NCBI RefSeq assembly: GCF_017873175.1
Contig: NZ_JAGGJW010000021.1
Span: 23,632-87,631 of the forward strand
Direction: 5' to 3'
DNA: 64,000 nt
From: Neorhizobium petrolearium
Lineage (GTDB): Bacteria; Pseudomonadota; Alphaproteobacteria; Rhizobiales; Rhizobiaceae
Part shown: in pieces, positions 35,427-44,833 of the stretch
Layout: each line of letters begins with the position of its first letter
How positions within the stretch are numbered: position 1 is the stretch's first letter
Position numbers and translations under genes: made by a program
Notes under the pieces: generated by a model
The model's input: only the letters and a program-made list of their open reading frames with translations
Databases searched by the model: none
What the model was told of the DNA's origin: nothing

Positions 35427-36467
35427 ATGAAAGCTCTCGTCTATGAAGGACCGGGTAAGAAAAGCGTGCAGGAGAGGCCTGTCCCGAAAATCGCGGCACC
35501 GACTGACGCGATCGTCAAGGTCACCCGGACGACCATCTGCGGCACCGATCTGCACATATTGAAAGGCGATGTGCCGACCTGCACGCCCGGCCGCATCCTC
35601 GGGCACGAGGGTGTGGGAATTGTCGAGGACATCGGCGCCGGCGTGACCCAATTCAAGAAGGGCGATCGGGTATTGATCTCCTGCATCTCATCCTGCGGCA
35701 AATGCGAATATTGCCGGCGCGGCATGTATTCCCATTGCACCACAGGCGGCTGGATCCTCGGCAATACGATCGACGGCACCCAGGCCGAATATGTGCGTAT
35801 TCCTCATGCCGATACCAGCCTTTATCCGATCCCGGATGGCGCTGACGAAGATGCGCTCGTCATGCTGAGCGACATCTTGCCGACCGGCTTCGAATGCGGT
35901 GTCCTGAACGGTAAGGTGCAGCCCGGCAGCACGGTTGCCATCGTCGGATCCGGGCCGATCGGGCTCGCCGCGCTGCTGACCGCGCAATTTTATTCGCCGT
36001 CGGAGATCATCATGGTCGATCTCGACGAAAACCGGCTTGAGGTGGCGAAACGTTTCGGCGCGACGGAGACGGTCAAGGCGGATGGAGAAGCGGCGAAACG
36101 GCGCATCTTCGATCTGACCGGTGGCAAGGGTGTCGATACGGCGATCGAGGCCGTCGGTGTCCCGGCCACCTTCGAATTCTGCCAGGAGATCATCGCGCCT
36201 GGCGGCGTCATCGCCAATGTCGGCGTACATGGTGTAAAAGCCGATCTGCATCTCGAAAAGCTGTGGTCGCAGAACATCTCGATTACGACCCGGCTGGTCG
36301 ACACGGTCTCGACGCCGATGCTTTTGAAGACGGTGCAATCAGGCAAGATCGATCCGAAGAAACTCATCACCCACCGCTTCAAGCTCGACGCGATCCTCGA
36401 TGCCTACGATACCTTTTCGAGAGCGGCGAGCACGCAGGCGCTGAAAGTCATTATCGAAGCGGCCTGA
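35427..36467 (+). CDS. Zinc-dependent alcohol dehydrogenase
   Basis: This 346-residue MDR enzyme has the catalytic zinc ligands in TTICGTDLHILKGD and GHEGVGIVE. The structural zinc tetrad is in CISSCGKCEYCRRGMYSHC, and the cofactor loop is VGSGPIGLAALL. It interconverts alcohols and aldehydes or ketones with NAD(P). ATG 35427 has CAGGAGA upstream. The FNR/FixK box 70 bases upstream suggests use in fermentative or low-oxygen redox balance. A recombinase relic begins ~60 bases downstream. Confidence 0.9.
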   Translation: MKALVYEGPGKKSVQERPVPKIAAPTDAIVKVTRTTICGTDLHILKGDVPTCTPGRILGHEGVGIVEDIGAGVTQFKKGDRVLISCISSCGKCEYCRRGMYSHCTTGGWILGNTIDGTQAEYVRIPHADTSLYPIPDGADEDALVMLSDILPTGFECGVLNGKVQPGSTVAIVGSGPIGLAALLTAQFYSPSEIIMVDLDENRLEVAKRFGATETVKADGEAAKRRIFDLTGGKGVDTAIEAVGVPATFEFCQEIIAPGGVIANVGVHGVKADLHLEKLWSQNISITTRLVDTVSTPMLLKTVQSGKIDPKKLITHRFKLDAILDAYDTFSRAASTQALKVIIEAA

Positions 36468-36528
36468 ATCCGGCGAAGCGAAAAAAGGCCAGGCTGCAGT
36501 TGTCTGCGGTCTGGCGTTTCCTAATGTC

Positions 36529-36876
36529 TGGCGGCGGCGGCCTGTCGACTCGCTCAACGCCGGGCTTGACCTCGGCAGGATCGAAAGTAGCAGTGTGTTC
36601 CGGGCGATTGATCGCTTGGGAAATGTCTCGCAGCGTACGCTTGATCCAAAGGCGATCAACGACATCGTCAAGCAGCGGCCGCAGATGGCAGGACTGGACC
36701 CGGCGGAATTTTTCGACCATGGCTTACGCTCCGGTTATCTCACCGAAGCGGCCAACCGAGGCATCGCGCTCCCAGAGGCCATGGAGCAGTCCTGGCATTG
36801 ATCCGTCCAGCAGGCGTCAGAATACGACGACCATGCGCAGCAGCGTAGTGGCAGGGCCACCTGGATGCTGTCCTGA
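36529..36876 (+). pseudogene. Tyrosine recombinase (integrase) C-terminal relic
   Basis: The frame starting near 36529 encodes RPVDSLNAGLD, then SSSVFRAIDRLGNVSQRTLD. After that come DIVKQR and FFDHGLRSGYLTEAANRG, the box with the catalytic His-x-x-Arg of tyrosine recombinases. It then meets TGA at 36799-36801 and continues SVQQASEYDDHAQQRSGRA, in line with the recombinase C-terminus (which normally reads SRH-SVQQA..Y). There is no N-terminal domain, and the catalytic Tyr position is changed or decayed. It marks an old mobile-element insertion beside the alcohol dehydrogenase. Confidence 0.8.
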
Positions 36877-36982
36877 ATGTCCGGGCCGCGGCGATAGGCC
36901 TGGCCAGTACATAGCGCATGACCTCCAGATTTCATTGATGCACGGAAATTCGCGCAAGAGACGAAACCTGCGCTGCGCGCGA

Positions 36983-37693
36983 TCAACGACCCTCGGCCTG
37001 GAACGACAGCCGAATAAGCTGACTGTTCATCGCAGCCTTCTGGCACTCCAGCAGCAGACCATTGTCGATGCGTCCGGTCGAGTGAACCACCAGTACCGGC
37101 GCATTGGCCGGGCACTGCAGCAGGGCTGACTCCCGTTCCGTCGGCAACCGCGCCGCTACAGTGGTCGACACGCGGCGCAACTGGCCAAGCCCTTCGCGCC
37201 GTGCGATTTGCGTCAGGGAATCCGTCTCTTTCAGCTTTCTGTCCAGGTCCACCACGAGATCGGCGCGTATGTGCCGCACCGTCAGGATGAACGGCACTTC
37301 GTCGCCGAGGATCAGCGTGGTGACGCGCAGCAGGAGATGTCCGCTCTTGAGGTGGAGGATGTTGGCGATCTCCTGGTCTGCCGGCACTTCTTGGCTTTCC
37401 ACCATGCGGATGGCGGAGCGCACGCCTTGCTGGTCCAGCACATCGCGAAAACGGGAGGTTGCATCCACTTCATAGGTCAGTCCGGTCTGCATGACGAAGG
37501 AGCCGCGACCGTTCACGCTTCGGATCAATCCCTCCTGCGACAGCGCCAGATAGGCGCGCCGCACCGTGTTGCGGCTGACGCCATACTGTTCGGACAGATC
37601 GAATTCAGGCGGAACCTTGCTGCCCGGCAGCATCTCCCCCACCAGAATGGCCTTCTTCACCGCCTGATATACCCTGAACCATTGCGGCTCCAT
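36983..37693 (-). CDS. GntR/HutC family transcriptional regulator (UTRA domain)
   Basis: This 236-residue regulator has the GntR winged helix (PGSKVPPEFDLSEQYGVSRNTVRRAYLALSQEGLIRSVNGRGSFV), then a UTRA ligand-binding domain. It should bind a small effector related to the substrate of the divergent ABC importer. ATG 37693 is used instead of the TTG codon just before it. A perfect palindrome starts 29 bases upstream of the start codon and fits GntR-type operators. Confidence 0.88.
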   Translation of the reverse strand: MEPQWFRVYQAVKKAILVGEMLPGSKVPPEFDLSEQYGVSRNTVRRAYLALSQEGLIRSVNGRGSFVMQTGLTYEVDATSRFRDVLDQQGVRSAIRMVESQEVPADQEIANILHLKSGHLLLRVTTLILGDEVPFILTVRHIRADLVVDLDRKLKETDSLTQIARREGLGQLRRVSTTVAARLPTERESALLQCPANAPVLVVHSTGRIDNGLLLECQKAAMNSQLIRLSFQAEGR

Positions 37694-37721
37694 CAATCGT
37701 CCCTGACCCCTGAAATTCCAT

Positions 37722-37737
37722 AGCTGTACCTACAGCT
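37722..37737. promoter_or_regulatory. Palindromic GntR-type operator
   Basis: AGCTGTA-CC-TACAGCT is a perfect 7-bp inverted repeat with a 2-base spacer, containing the GT...AC core typical of GntR/HutC operators. It lies between the GntR gene and the ABC importer, close to the regulator start, so autoregulation and control of the importer are both plausible. Confidence 0.7.
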
Positions 37738-37923
37738 GTCATGCGCGTTTCACAATGAGCCCTTAAGGAAATTCGCATCGCGGCGGGCACACCGAAAGTG
37801 AACATTCCGCCGGGCAACGCAGATCATCGTCACGTCATCATCGACGCTTCATCACGCCGGACGCGGGTCTCTCGCGTTATTGCGGCACGCCCCTTTGCTT
37901 GCCATTTTCAGAAGGTCAAGAAA

Positions 37924-39504
37924 ATGACTGGAATCACCCGTCGCCATCTCCTTTCCCTTTCGGCAGCGTCAACGGCTGCCTTTGCCATGCCGCGTTTTGC
38001 CTCGGCACAATCCGCCGATCGCCCCGCCGTGACTGTTGCCGTTCAGCGCATTTCCACCTCCAACACGCTGGAAATGCTGACGGAACAGTCGAACGTCGGC
38101 GCTCGCATCTACACGAGCTATGCCGAAACCCTGCTCGGCAATGACTGGATCGGCGACATGTCGTTGCAGCCGCAACTGGCGACCGGCTGGAAGCGCCTCG
38201 ACGATCGAACGGTCGATGTGGACCTGCGCGAAGGCGTCAAGTTCCACAACGGCGACGTGATGACCGCCGAGGACGTGGCCTTCTCCTACGGTCCCGACCG
38301 GATGTGGGGCGGCGGATCAGTCGAGGTTCCCGACAACGTCAAGGCCGTGGCCCGCCAGGCACTTCCTGCCTTCGAGCGGATCGAGGTGCTCGGGCCGCAC
38401 AAGGTCCGGCTTCACAACGGCTCCATCGACCCGGTTCTCGAAGGTCGCCTTTCGGCCTCGATTGGCATGATCGTCAGCAAGCGCGCCTTTCTCGAAGCCA
38501 AGAGCTGGATGGACTGGGCGCGCCAGCCTGTCACCACGGGTCCCTATTCGGTCGCCGAATACAAGCCGGATTCCGTCCTGACGCTGGCCGCCTTCGACGA
38601 TCATTGGGAAGGTCGCCCGCCGCTTCGCCAGATCCGTTTCGTGGAAACGCCGGAAACGGCCTCGCGCATCAACTTGCTGCGCTCCGGCGGCGCCGATTTC
38701 GCATGCGACATCCCCCCGGACCAGATCGCAACGGTGGAGGCCGACAAGCGCTTCAAGGTTGTGGGCGGCCCGATCAACAACACACGCTACACCGTGTTCA
38801 ACAAGTCTCATCCGGTGCTGGCCAATCCGCTGGTGCGCCAGGCGCTGACCCATTCCGTCGATCGCGAACTGATCGTCGAATCCCTGTGGAGCGGACGCAC
38901 CGAAGTGCCGCGCGGCCTGCAGTGGACCTTCTATGGCGACTTCTACATCGCCGATCACGAAAACCCCGCCTACGATCCGGACAAGGCGCGCGCCCTGCTG
39001 CGCAAGGCAGGCTACAATGGCGAGCCTATCCCCTACCGGGTGCTTAACGACTACTATACCGCCCAGACGGCCACCGCCCAGATCAACACGGAAAACTGGC
39101 GTTCGGTCGGCCTCAACATCAAGCTGCAGATGGTGGAGAACTGGGGCCAGATCAGCGAAGGCGGCCCGGAAACCCGCGGCATCCACGATTGGTCGGCGGC
39201 AGCCAGCCTGCCGGACCCCTATGTACAGATGTCCGGCTCCTGGGGCCCTGCCGGTTCGCCTTGGCGAAACAACCAATGGCGGAACGAAGAATTCGGCAAT
39301 CTCTCCAAGGAACTCGGCTCCAGCACTGATCGCACCCGCCGCATCGCGGTGTGGCGCCGCATGCTGCAGATCATCGAGATTGAAGATCCGGCCTATGTCG
39401 TCCTGCACCGCAACGCCTCCTTCACCGCCAAGCGCGCCGATATCAAGTGGGTTCCCTCCCAGTCCTTCGTCATGGATTTCCGTCGCCACAACTGGAGCGC
39501 CTGA
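37924..39504 (+). CDS. Dpp/Opp-type ABC transporter substrate-binding protein (SBP family 5)
   Basis: This 526-residue protein begins with a twin-arginine-like signal (TRRHLLSLSAASTAAFAMPRFASA). It continues into the family 5 binding fold, with the marker LREGVKFHNGDVMTAEDVAFS. It binds a peptide, opine or glycoside-like ligand in the periplasm and delivers it to the permease pair encoded downstream. AAGGTC lies upstream of ATG 37924. It is first in the importer operon and divergent from the GntR regulator. Confidence 0.9.
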   Translation: MTGITRRHLLSLSAASTAAFAMPRFASAQSADRPAVTVAVQRISTSNTLEMLTEQSNVGARIYTSYAETLLGNDWIGDMSLQPQLATGWKRLDDRTVDVDLREGVKFHNGDVMTAEDVAFSYGPDRMWGGGSVEVPDNVKAVARQALPAFERIEVLGPHKVRLHNGSIDPVLEGRLSASIGMIVSKRAFLEAKSWMDWARQPVTTGPYSVAEYKPDSVLTLAAFDDHWEGRPPLRQIRFVETPETASRINLLRSGGADFACDIPPDQIATVEADKRFKVVGGPINNTRYTVFNKSHPVLANPLVRQALTHSVDRELIVESLWSGRTEVPRGLQWTFYGDFYIADHENPAYDPDKARALLRKAGYNGEPIPYRVLNDYYTAQTATAQINTENWRSVGLNIKLQMVENWGQISEGGPETRGIHDWSAAASLPDPYVQMSGSWGPAGSPWRNNQWRNEEFGNLSKELGSSTDRTRRIAVWRRMLQIIEIEDPAYVVLHRNASFTAKRADIKWVPSQSFVMDFRRHNWSA

Positions 39505-39508
39505 GGTG

Positions 39509-40519
39509 ATGGCTTTCGTCGAGATCCAGAACCTCTCGGTCGCTTTCGGCCGCTCACCGGCCTTGCGGGGCATCAATCTTGCGGTCGAGCGCGGCGAAGC
39601 GGTCGGGCTGGTCGGCGAGTCCGGTTGCGGGAAGTCCGTGACCTGGCTCGCAGCACTTGGCCTGTTGCCTGCCTCAGCAACGGTGCGCGGTTCCGTTCTC
39701 ATCGATGGCACCGAGATTCTCGGTGCCCCGAAGGCGCGGCTGGAGCCGGTGCGCGGCGGACGGATCGCCATGATCTTCCAGGATCCGGCGGCGAGCCTCA
39801 ATCCCGTCCATCGCATCGGGCGTCAAATCGGCGAGGCGCTCGGCCTGCATCGCGGCATGACCGGGCAGAGGGCGAAGGCGGAGGTCATCCGCCTGCTGGA
39901 TCAGGTCGGTATTCCCGATGCGAAGAACCGCATCAATGCCTATCCGCATGAACTCTCCGGCGGGCAGAACCAGCGCGTGATGATCGCCATGGCGCTGGCC
40001 GGTGAGCCGGAGCTTCTGGTAGCCGACGAACCGACAACGGCGCTGGATGTCACCATCCAGGCGCAGATCCTAGATCTTTTGACCACGCTCCGGCGCGATA
40101 CCGGCATGGCGCTGGTGCTGATCTCGCATGATCTCGGCGTGGTGTCAGAAACCTGTTCGCGCATTGCCGTGATGTATGCCGGCCGGATCGTGGAAGAGGC
40201 GCCAAGCGCTCAGATTTTCACCCATCCAAGCCATCCCTATACGCGCGGGCTGATGGGGGCCTTGCCGCCGCTCAGCGGCGCGCGGCGCCGGCTGGTAGCC
40301 ATTCCCGGCAGCGTGCCGGAGGCGGCGCATATGCCGCAAGGCTGCGCCTTCGCGCCCCGCTGCAATGCGGCAACCGACCGCTGCGCGGAGGTCGATCCGG
40401 TGCCACTGCCCCTGACGCAGGACCATAGTGCAGCCTGCATCCATGCCAGACCATACCGCCAGGCAGGCCATCCGTCGCATCATCACGCTGCGACGACGCG
40501 CGAAAGGGCCATGCAATGA
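39509..40519 (+). CDS. Dpp/Opp-type ABC ATP-binding protein (DppD-like)
   Basis: This 336-residue ATPase has Walker A GESGCGKS, signature LSGGQNQRVMIAMAL, Walker B LLVADEPTTALD and the C-terminal oligopeptide-transporter extension with the Cys-rich GCAFAPRC segment. GAGGTG precedes ATG 39509. Its stop overlaps the next ATPase (ATGA at 40516-40519). Confidence 0.9.
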   Translation: MAFVEIQNLSVAFGRSPALRGINLAVERGEAVGLVGESGCGKSVTWLAALGLLPASATVRGSVLIDGTEILGAPKARLEPVRGGRIAMIFQDPAASLNPVHRIGRQIGEALGLHRGMTGQRAKAEVIRLLDQVGIPDAKNRINAYPHELSGGQNQRVMIAMALAGEPELLVADEPTTALDVTIQAQILDLLTTLRRDTGMALVLISHDLGVVSETCSRIAVMYAGRIVEEAPSAQIFTHPSHPYTRGLMGALPPLSGARRRLVAIPGSVPEAAHMPQGCAFAPRCNAATDRCAEVDPVPLPLTQDHSAACIHARPYRQAGHPSHHHAATTRERAMQ

Positions 40520-41532
40520 GTGCGGGCACGGCAGATCTGCTCGAAGCGCGTGATCTTGCGCGCAGCTATACGGTGCGGCGTGGGCTGCTGGGGCGCCCGA
40601 CCGCCGTGCGGGCCGTGGACGGGATTTCGCTCCGCGTGGCGCGCGGCGAAACGCTGGGGCTGGTCGGCGAATCCGGCTGCGGGAAATCCACCACGGCGCG
40701 GCTGGTGCTGGGCATCGAGCCGCCGGATACCGGTTCTGTCATCTTCGACGGAAACGCCATGCCGCCCAGCGGCACGGCGGCCTGGGCGAACCTTCGCCGG
40801 CGCATGCAGATGGTCTATCAGGATCCGCTGGCGGCCCTCGATAGGCGTCTGGCCGTCGGCGTGCAGATTGCCGAGCCGCTGGATATTCACCGGATCGGCA
40901 CCGCAGCAGAACGAGAGGAACGGGTCGCCGCTGTGATGGCGGAGGTCGGTCTGCAGCCGCATCATGTCGCCCGGCATCCGCAATCTCTGTCCGGCGGGCA
41001 GCGCCAACGCGCCGTGATTGCCCGTGCGTTGGTGACCAATCCGGATCTACTCGTGTGCGACGAGCCGATCAGCGCGCTCGACGTCTCGATTCAGGCGCTG
41101 GTGCTGAACCTGCTGACCGACCTGCAGGAGCGGCTCAAGATGGGCATGCTGTTCGTCAGCCACGACCTCCGGGCCGTACGCCAGATCAGCCAGCGCGTCG
41201 CGGTGATGTATCTCGGCCGGATCGTCGAGGAAGGCGATCCGGATGCGGTGCTGCACGATCCCGCTCATCCCTACACCCAGGCACTCGTCTCGGCCATTCC
41301 GCATCCGGGCAAGACGACGAACCGGGTCATCCTGCAGGGTGATCCGCCCAACCCCGCCAATCGCCCGACGGGCTGCGCCTTTCATCCGCGCTGTCCGGTC
41401 GCCACGGCGACCTGCCGGACTGAGACCCCGGAACTGAAGCCGCGCCGCAGCGACGGCCGGCGCGTCGCCTGCCATATCGCACACGGGGAGGCGGCAGCCG
41501 CCCGTGCTCCCGCTTTGCTGGAGACCTGCTGA
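40516..41532 (+). CDS. Dpp/Opp-type ABC ATP-binding protein (DppF-like)
   Basis: This 338-residue ATPase has Walker A GESGCGKST, signature LSGGQRQRAVIARAL, Walker B LLVCDEPISALD and the C-terminal GCAFHPRCPVA motif of oligopeptide importers. It forms the heteromeric motor with the DppD-like protein. The two overlap by 4 bases. Confidence 0.9.
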   Translation: MSAGTADLLEARDLARSYTVRRGLLGRPTAVRAVDGISLRVARGETLGLVGESGCGKSTTARLVLGIEPPDTGSVIFDGNAMPPSGTAAWANLRRRMQMVYQDPLAALDRRLAVGVQIAEPLDIHRIGTAAEREERVAAVMAEVGLQPHHVARHPQSLSGGQRQRAVIARALVTNPDLLVCDEPISALDVSIQALVLNLLTDLQERLKMGMLFVSHDLRAVRQISQRVAVMYLGRIVEEGDPDAVLHDPAHPYTQALVSAIPHPGKTTNRVILQGDPPNPANRPTGCAFHPRCPVATATCRTETPELKPRRSDGRRVACHIAHGEAAAARAPALLETC

Positions 41533-41533
41533 C

Positions 41534-42469
41534 ATGCTGCATTACCTTCTTTCCCGGCTGCTGCGCGCTGCCGTCAGCATCATCATGGTCGTCACCTTCG
41601 TTTTCGTCGTTCTGCGCATGTCGGGCGATCCGGCCATGGTGATCATGGGCGCCGATGCACCACCGGAGGCAATCGACGCCTTCCGGAAGTCCTGGGGTCT
41701 CGATCAGCCGCTATGGATCCAGTATTTCTCGTTTTTCGAGGCCGTCTTCAGCGGCGAACTCGGCCGGTCCATGCGCGATGGTCGCGATGCGATGGCGGTG
41801 GTGCTGGAGCGGGTTCCCTCGACGCTGGCGCTCACCATGCCGGCCTTCCTGGTGAACCTCATCGTGGGCGTTCCCGCCGGCGTCTATGCCGCGCTTCACC
41901 GCAACTCGCTGATCGATCGCTGCGTCATGGTGATGGCGGTCACGGGCTTTGCCGTGCCCTCCTTCATCCTGGCCATGCTGCTGGTGTTGATCCTCTCCGT
42001 CAATCTCGGCTGGCTGCCCTCGGCCGGGCAGGACAGCTGGCTGAACGCCATCCTGCCGATTGCCACCATGGGCTTCGGCGGCGCCGCCCTTCTGGCGCGC
42101 TTTACCCGCAGCGCCATGCTGGAGGTGCTCGGCCAGCCGTATATCCGCACGGCAAGCGCCAAGGGCCTGCCGTGGTCGGCCGTGGTCTGGCGTCATGCGC
42201 TGCAGAATGCGGCCATTCCGACCATCACCATCATCGGTTTCATGCTGGGCGGTCTCGTCGCGGGTGCCGTTGTCGTCGAGAGTGTCTTCTCCTGGCCCGG
42301 CGTCGGCCGGCTGCTGGTCATCTCCGTCGCCAACCGGGACCTCGCCATCGTGCAGGCCATCGTCCTGATGATCGCCATCACCATGGTCGCGGCGAACATG
42401 ATCGTGGACGTTCTCTACGGCCTGGTCGACCCGCGCATGCATGGGCAGGCAAGGCCGGCGCGCCGCTGA
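41534..42469 (+). CDS. Dpp/Opp-type ABC permease (DppB-like)
   Basis: This 311-residue membrane protein starts LHYLLSRLLRAAVSIIMVVTFVFVVLRMSGDPA, the DppB/OppB hallmark. The ATPase-contact loop follows (YIRTASAKGLPWSAVVWRHALQNA), with six main helices. It forms one half of the channel. ATG 41534 is two bases after the preceding stop. Confidence 0.9.
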   Translation: MLHYLLSRLLRAAVSIIMVVTFVFVVLRMSGDPAMVIMGADAPPEAIDAFRKSWGLDQPLWIQYFSFFEAVFSGELGRSMRDGRDAMAVVLERVPSTLALTMPAFLVNLIVGVPAGVYAALHRNSLIDRCVMVMAVTGFAVPSFILAMLLVLILSVNLGWLPSAGQDSWLNAILPIATMGFGGAALLARFTRSAMLEVLGQPYIRTASAKGLPWSAVVWRHALQNAAIPTITIIGFMLGGLVAGAVVVESVFSWPGVGRLLVISVANRDLAIVQAIVLMIAITMVAANMIVDVLYGLVDPRMHGQARPARR

Positions 42470-42516
42470 TGATCCACACCGTTTCCTGCCCGCGCTACCC
42501 TTGAAGGAGCCAGAAC

Positions 42517-43416
42517 ATGGCCGATACCACCTCCTCAACCGCCGCGGCCGGCGGTTCCCCGATGGCGCGGTTGAGGTCGCTGCTGGAGCGCCTCAACCGC
42601 ATGCCGATCCTGATCACCATTGCCTTCCTGTGGCTCGTTTTGATGCTGACGATCGCCGTTTCGGCCGACCTGATCTCGCCCTACGGTTTTACGCAGATGG
42701 ACCTGCGCAACCGACTGAGCCTGCCGGTCTTCATGGGCGGCAGCTGGAGCCATGTGCTCGGAACGGATGAACTGGGGCGCGACGTGCTGTCCAGACTGAT
42801 CACCTCGATCCGCATGAGCCTGCTGATTGCCTTTGGCGCCACCATCATCGGTGCCGTGATCGGGGTGATGCTGGGGTTCGTCGCGGCGCATTTCCGCGGG
42901 ATCGTCGAGCAGGCCGTTCTGGCGCTGGTGGATTTTTCCGCCGCCATTCCCTTCCTGGTGCTGGCGCTGGCGGTGCTGGCCTTCTTCGGCAACTCGCTGG
43001 TGCTGTTCGTCTGCCTGCTCGGTTTTCACGCCTGGGAGCGCTATGCGCGCATTGCCCGCGGCCTTGCGATCAGCGGCCGGATGCATGGCTATGCGGCGGC
43101 CGTGCATCAGCTGGGGGCCTCGCCCTGGCGCCTCTACGGCCGCCACATCCTGCCCAATATCGCCTCGACCCTGATCGTCTCGATGACGCTCGCCTTTCCG
43201 GAAATCATCCTGCTGGAAAGTGGCCTCTCCTTCCTGGGGCTCGGCATCCAGCCGCCAGGCACCTCTCTCGGCAACATGGTCGGTTTCGGCCGCGAATATC
43301 TGTCGTCCGCCCCATGGATCATGCTGGCGCCGGCCTTCGTCATCACCGCCACCGCGCTATGCGTCTCGCTTCTCGGCGACTGGCTGCGCGACCGGCTGGA
43401 CCCCACGCTTTCCTGA
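42517..43416 (+). CDS. Dpp/Opp-type ABC permease (DppC-like)
   Basis: This 299-residue membrane protein has the DppC-type HVLGTDELGRDVLSRLITSIRMSL motif and the loop AAVHQLGASPWRLYGRHILPN that contacts the ATPases. It is the second channel half. GAAGGAG lies upstream of the start. Confidence 0.9.
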   Translation: MADTTSSTAAAGGSPMARLRSLLERLNRMPILITIAFLWLVLMLTIAVSADLISPYGFTQMDLRNRLSLPVFMGGSWSHVLGTDELGRDVLSRLITSIRMSLLIAFGATIIGAVIGVMLGFVAAHFRGIVEQAVLALVDFSAAIPFLVLALAVLAFFGNSLVLFVCLLGFHAWERYARIARGLAISGRMHGYAAAVHQLGASPWRLYGRHILPNIASTLIVSMTLAFPEIILLESGLSFLGLGIQPPGTSLGNMVGFGREYLSSAPWIMLAPAFVITATALCVSLLGDWLRDRLDPTLS

Positions 43417-43464
43417 TCTCCCTCCCCCGCAGCATGCTGCTCGACACCATAGAAGGACCATACC

Positions 43465-44283
43465 ATGTCTGATCTGCCCATTCTTGGCGCCGCCATGACG
43501 TTGAAGGACGTCGAACTGAACCGGGACTGGCTGCTGGAGAAGCCGCGCGATCTCGAGCTGCAGGATTTTGTTCCGGCCGAAGTTCTCTGCGGCGACTGGC
43601 AGCCGCTAGTGGAGCGTGCAAAGCAGCTTCTTGACGGCCATCAGGGCCGCCTCGGCATGCACGGTCCCTTCATGGGCCTCAATATCGCCTCGGCCGATCC
43701 GGATGTGCGGGCACTGGTGGCGCGGCGCATGGAGCAGGCGCTTGACGTCGCGGCCGCGCTCAACATCACCCAGATCGTCATCCACAGCCCCTATACGACG
43801 TGGATGCACAACAATCTCGACAACTGGCCGGAGCAGCGCCAACGCGTGTTCGAGATGACGCACCAGACGCTGGATGCCGCGGTCAAGCGCGCCGAGGACG
43901 AAGGCCGCGTCTTCGTGCTGGAAAACATCGAGGACAAGGACCCCGCCGACCGCCGCCGTCTGGTGGAAAGCTTCAACTCGCGCGCATTCGCGCTGTCGAT
44001 CGATACCGGCCACGCGGCCTATGCCACCGGTTCCACCGGCGCGCCGCCGGTCGATTACTTCGCCAATGACGCCGGCAACCTGCTGCAGCACGTGCATCTG
44101 CAGGATGCCGATGGCTATGCCGACCGTCACTGGCCGGTCGGCCACGGCAACATCAACTGGCGCGCCTTCTTCGTTCGCCTTGCCGGCATCACCTCCAATC
44201 CCCGTCTGATCATCGAGATCCGCGACAAGTCGCAGATCCAGGCCTCTGCGGCCTATCTGGCGAACCTCGGCCTCGCACAGTAA
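43465..44283 (+). CDS. AP-endonuclease-2-fold TIM barrel linked to Dpp-type importer
   Basis: This 272-residue cytoplasmic TIM barrel has metal-ligand motifs VIHSPYT, VLENIED, SIDTGHA, HVHLQDADGYADRH and IEIRDKS, as in endonuclease IV-like sugar isomerases. In an importer operon it most likely isomerises or cleaves the imported solute rather than repairing DNA. It is only distantly similar to the TIM barrel at 5271. It closes the operon 48 bases after the DppC gene. The substrate is unknown. Confidence 0.78.
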   Translation: MSDLPILGAAMTLKDVELNRDWLLEKPRDLELQDFVPAEVLCGDWQPLVERAKQLLDGHQGRLGMHGPFMGLNIASADPDVRALVARRMEQALDVAAALNITQIVIHSPYTTWMHNNLDNWPEQRQRVFEMTHQTLDAAVKRAEDEGRVFVLENIEDKDPADRRRLVESFNSRAFALSIDTGHAAYATGSTGAPPVDYFANDAGNLLQHVHLQDADGYADRHWPVGHGNINWRAFFVRLAGITSNPRLIIEIRDKSQIQASAAYLANLGLAQ

Positions 44284-44582
44284 CTGGTCTCGTGCAGGAT
44301 CGATTTCAACCTTGGTCGGAGGATAGTAGAGTCCGCCGTGCTCGCGCTTGTGGCTGCGTGCTACCCCGACCGGGGCAGTTCAGGGTTCGAAGCGTGCAGC
44401 ACCAGGGCCGGTCGAATTACGACAGGAACGAAGAGCAGCGCCATCCTATAAGACCGATCCCACCGCCACGCGACCCAATCGCCTTCCAAAATTGAAGAGC
44501 ATTGCGTTTCCTAAGTTTGGTTTGGAGAATCTCGCCCCTCCCGGCGGCGGCTGGGGAAGCTGAGAGCCCGATTGGAGCCAAT
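44284..44582. other. Gap without gene
   Basis: About 300 bases between the importer operon and the chaB remnant contain no open frame with a recognisable protein, no clear hairpin and no FNR-type box. Confidence 0.4.
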
Positions 44583-44788
44583 ATGCCTTACGCCACGAAT
44601 TCGGATTTACCCCATCGGTTCGGCACGCCTTGCCTCAACATGCTTAGGATATCTGTCGCGAGACCTTCAATCATGCGTTCAAGGCGCATGCCGGCGATCC
44701 GCGTCAGGAAGAGGTCGCACACCGGGTTGCATGGGCGGCCGTCAAGCGTTCTTATGTCAAGATCGGCGACAGATGGATAGCCCGTTGA
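44583..44788 (+). pseudogene. chaB: chaB pseudogene (one-base deletion plus nonsense codon)
   Basis: The sequence starts MPYATNSDLP, the normal ChaB opening. After the C-run of TTACCCC near 44613 the frame must shift by one base to continue VRHALPQHA, then a TAG where family members have Gln, then DICRETFNHAFKAHAGD and PRQEEVAHRVAWAAVKRSYV with a natural TGA at 44786. Restoring one C and CAG would give a complete ~68-residue ChaB. ChaB-like proteins are small stress-associated proteins in rhizobia. Confidence 0.85.
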
Positions 44789-44833
44789 GATGCACCCGTT
44801 GTCGAGGCGGTTTGTATCGTTTCGGCGTCCGGT

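Noticed and set aside
38317..39816. 499-codon minus-strand frame antisense to the SBP family 5 gene
   Set aside because: It is long only because of high GC; the plus-strand importer genes are clear, and the frame crosses two of them.
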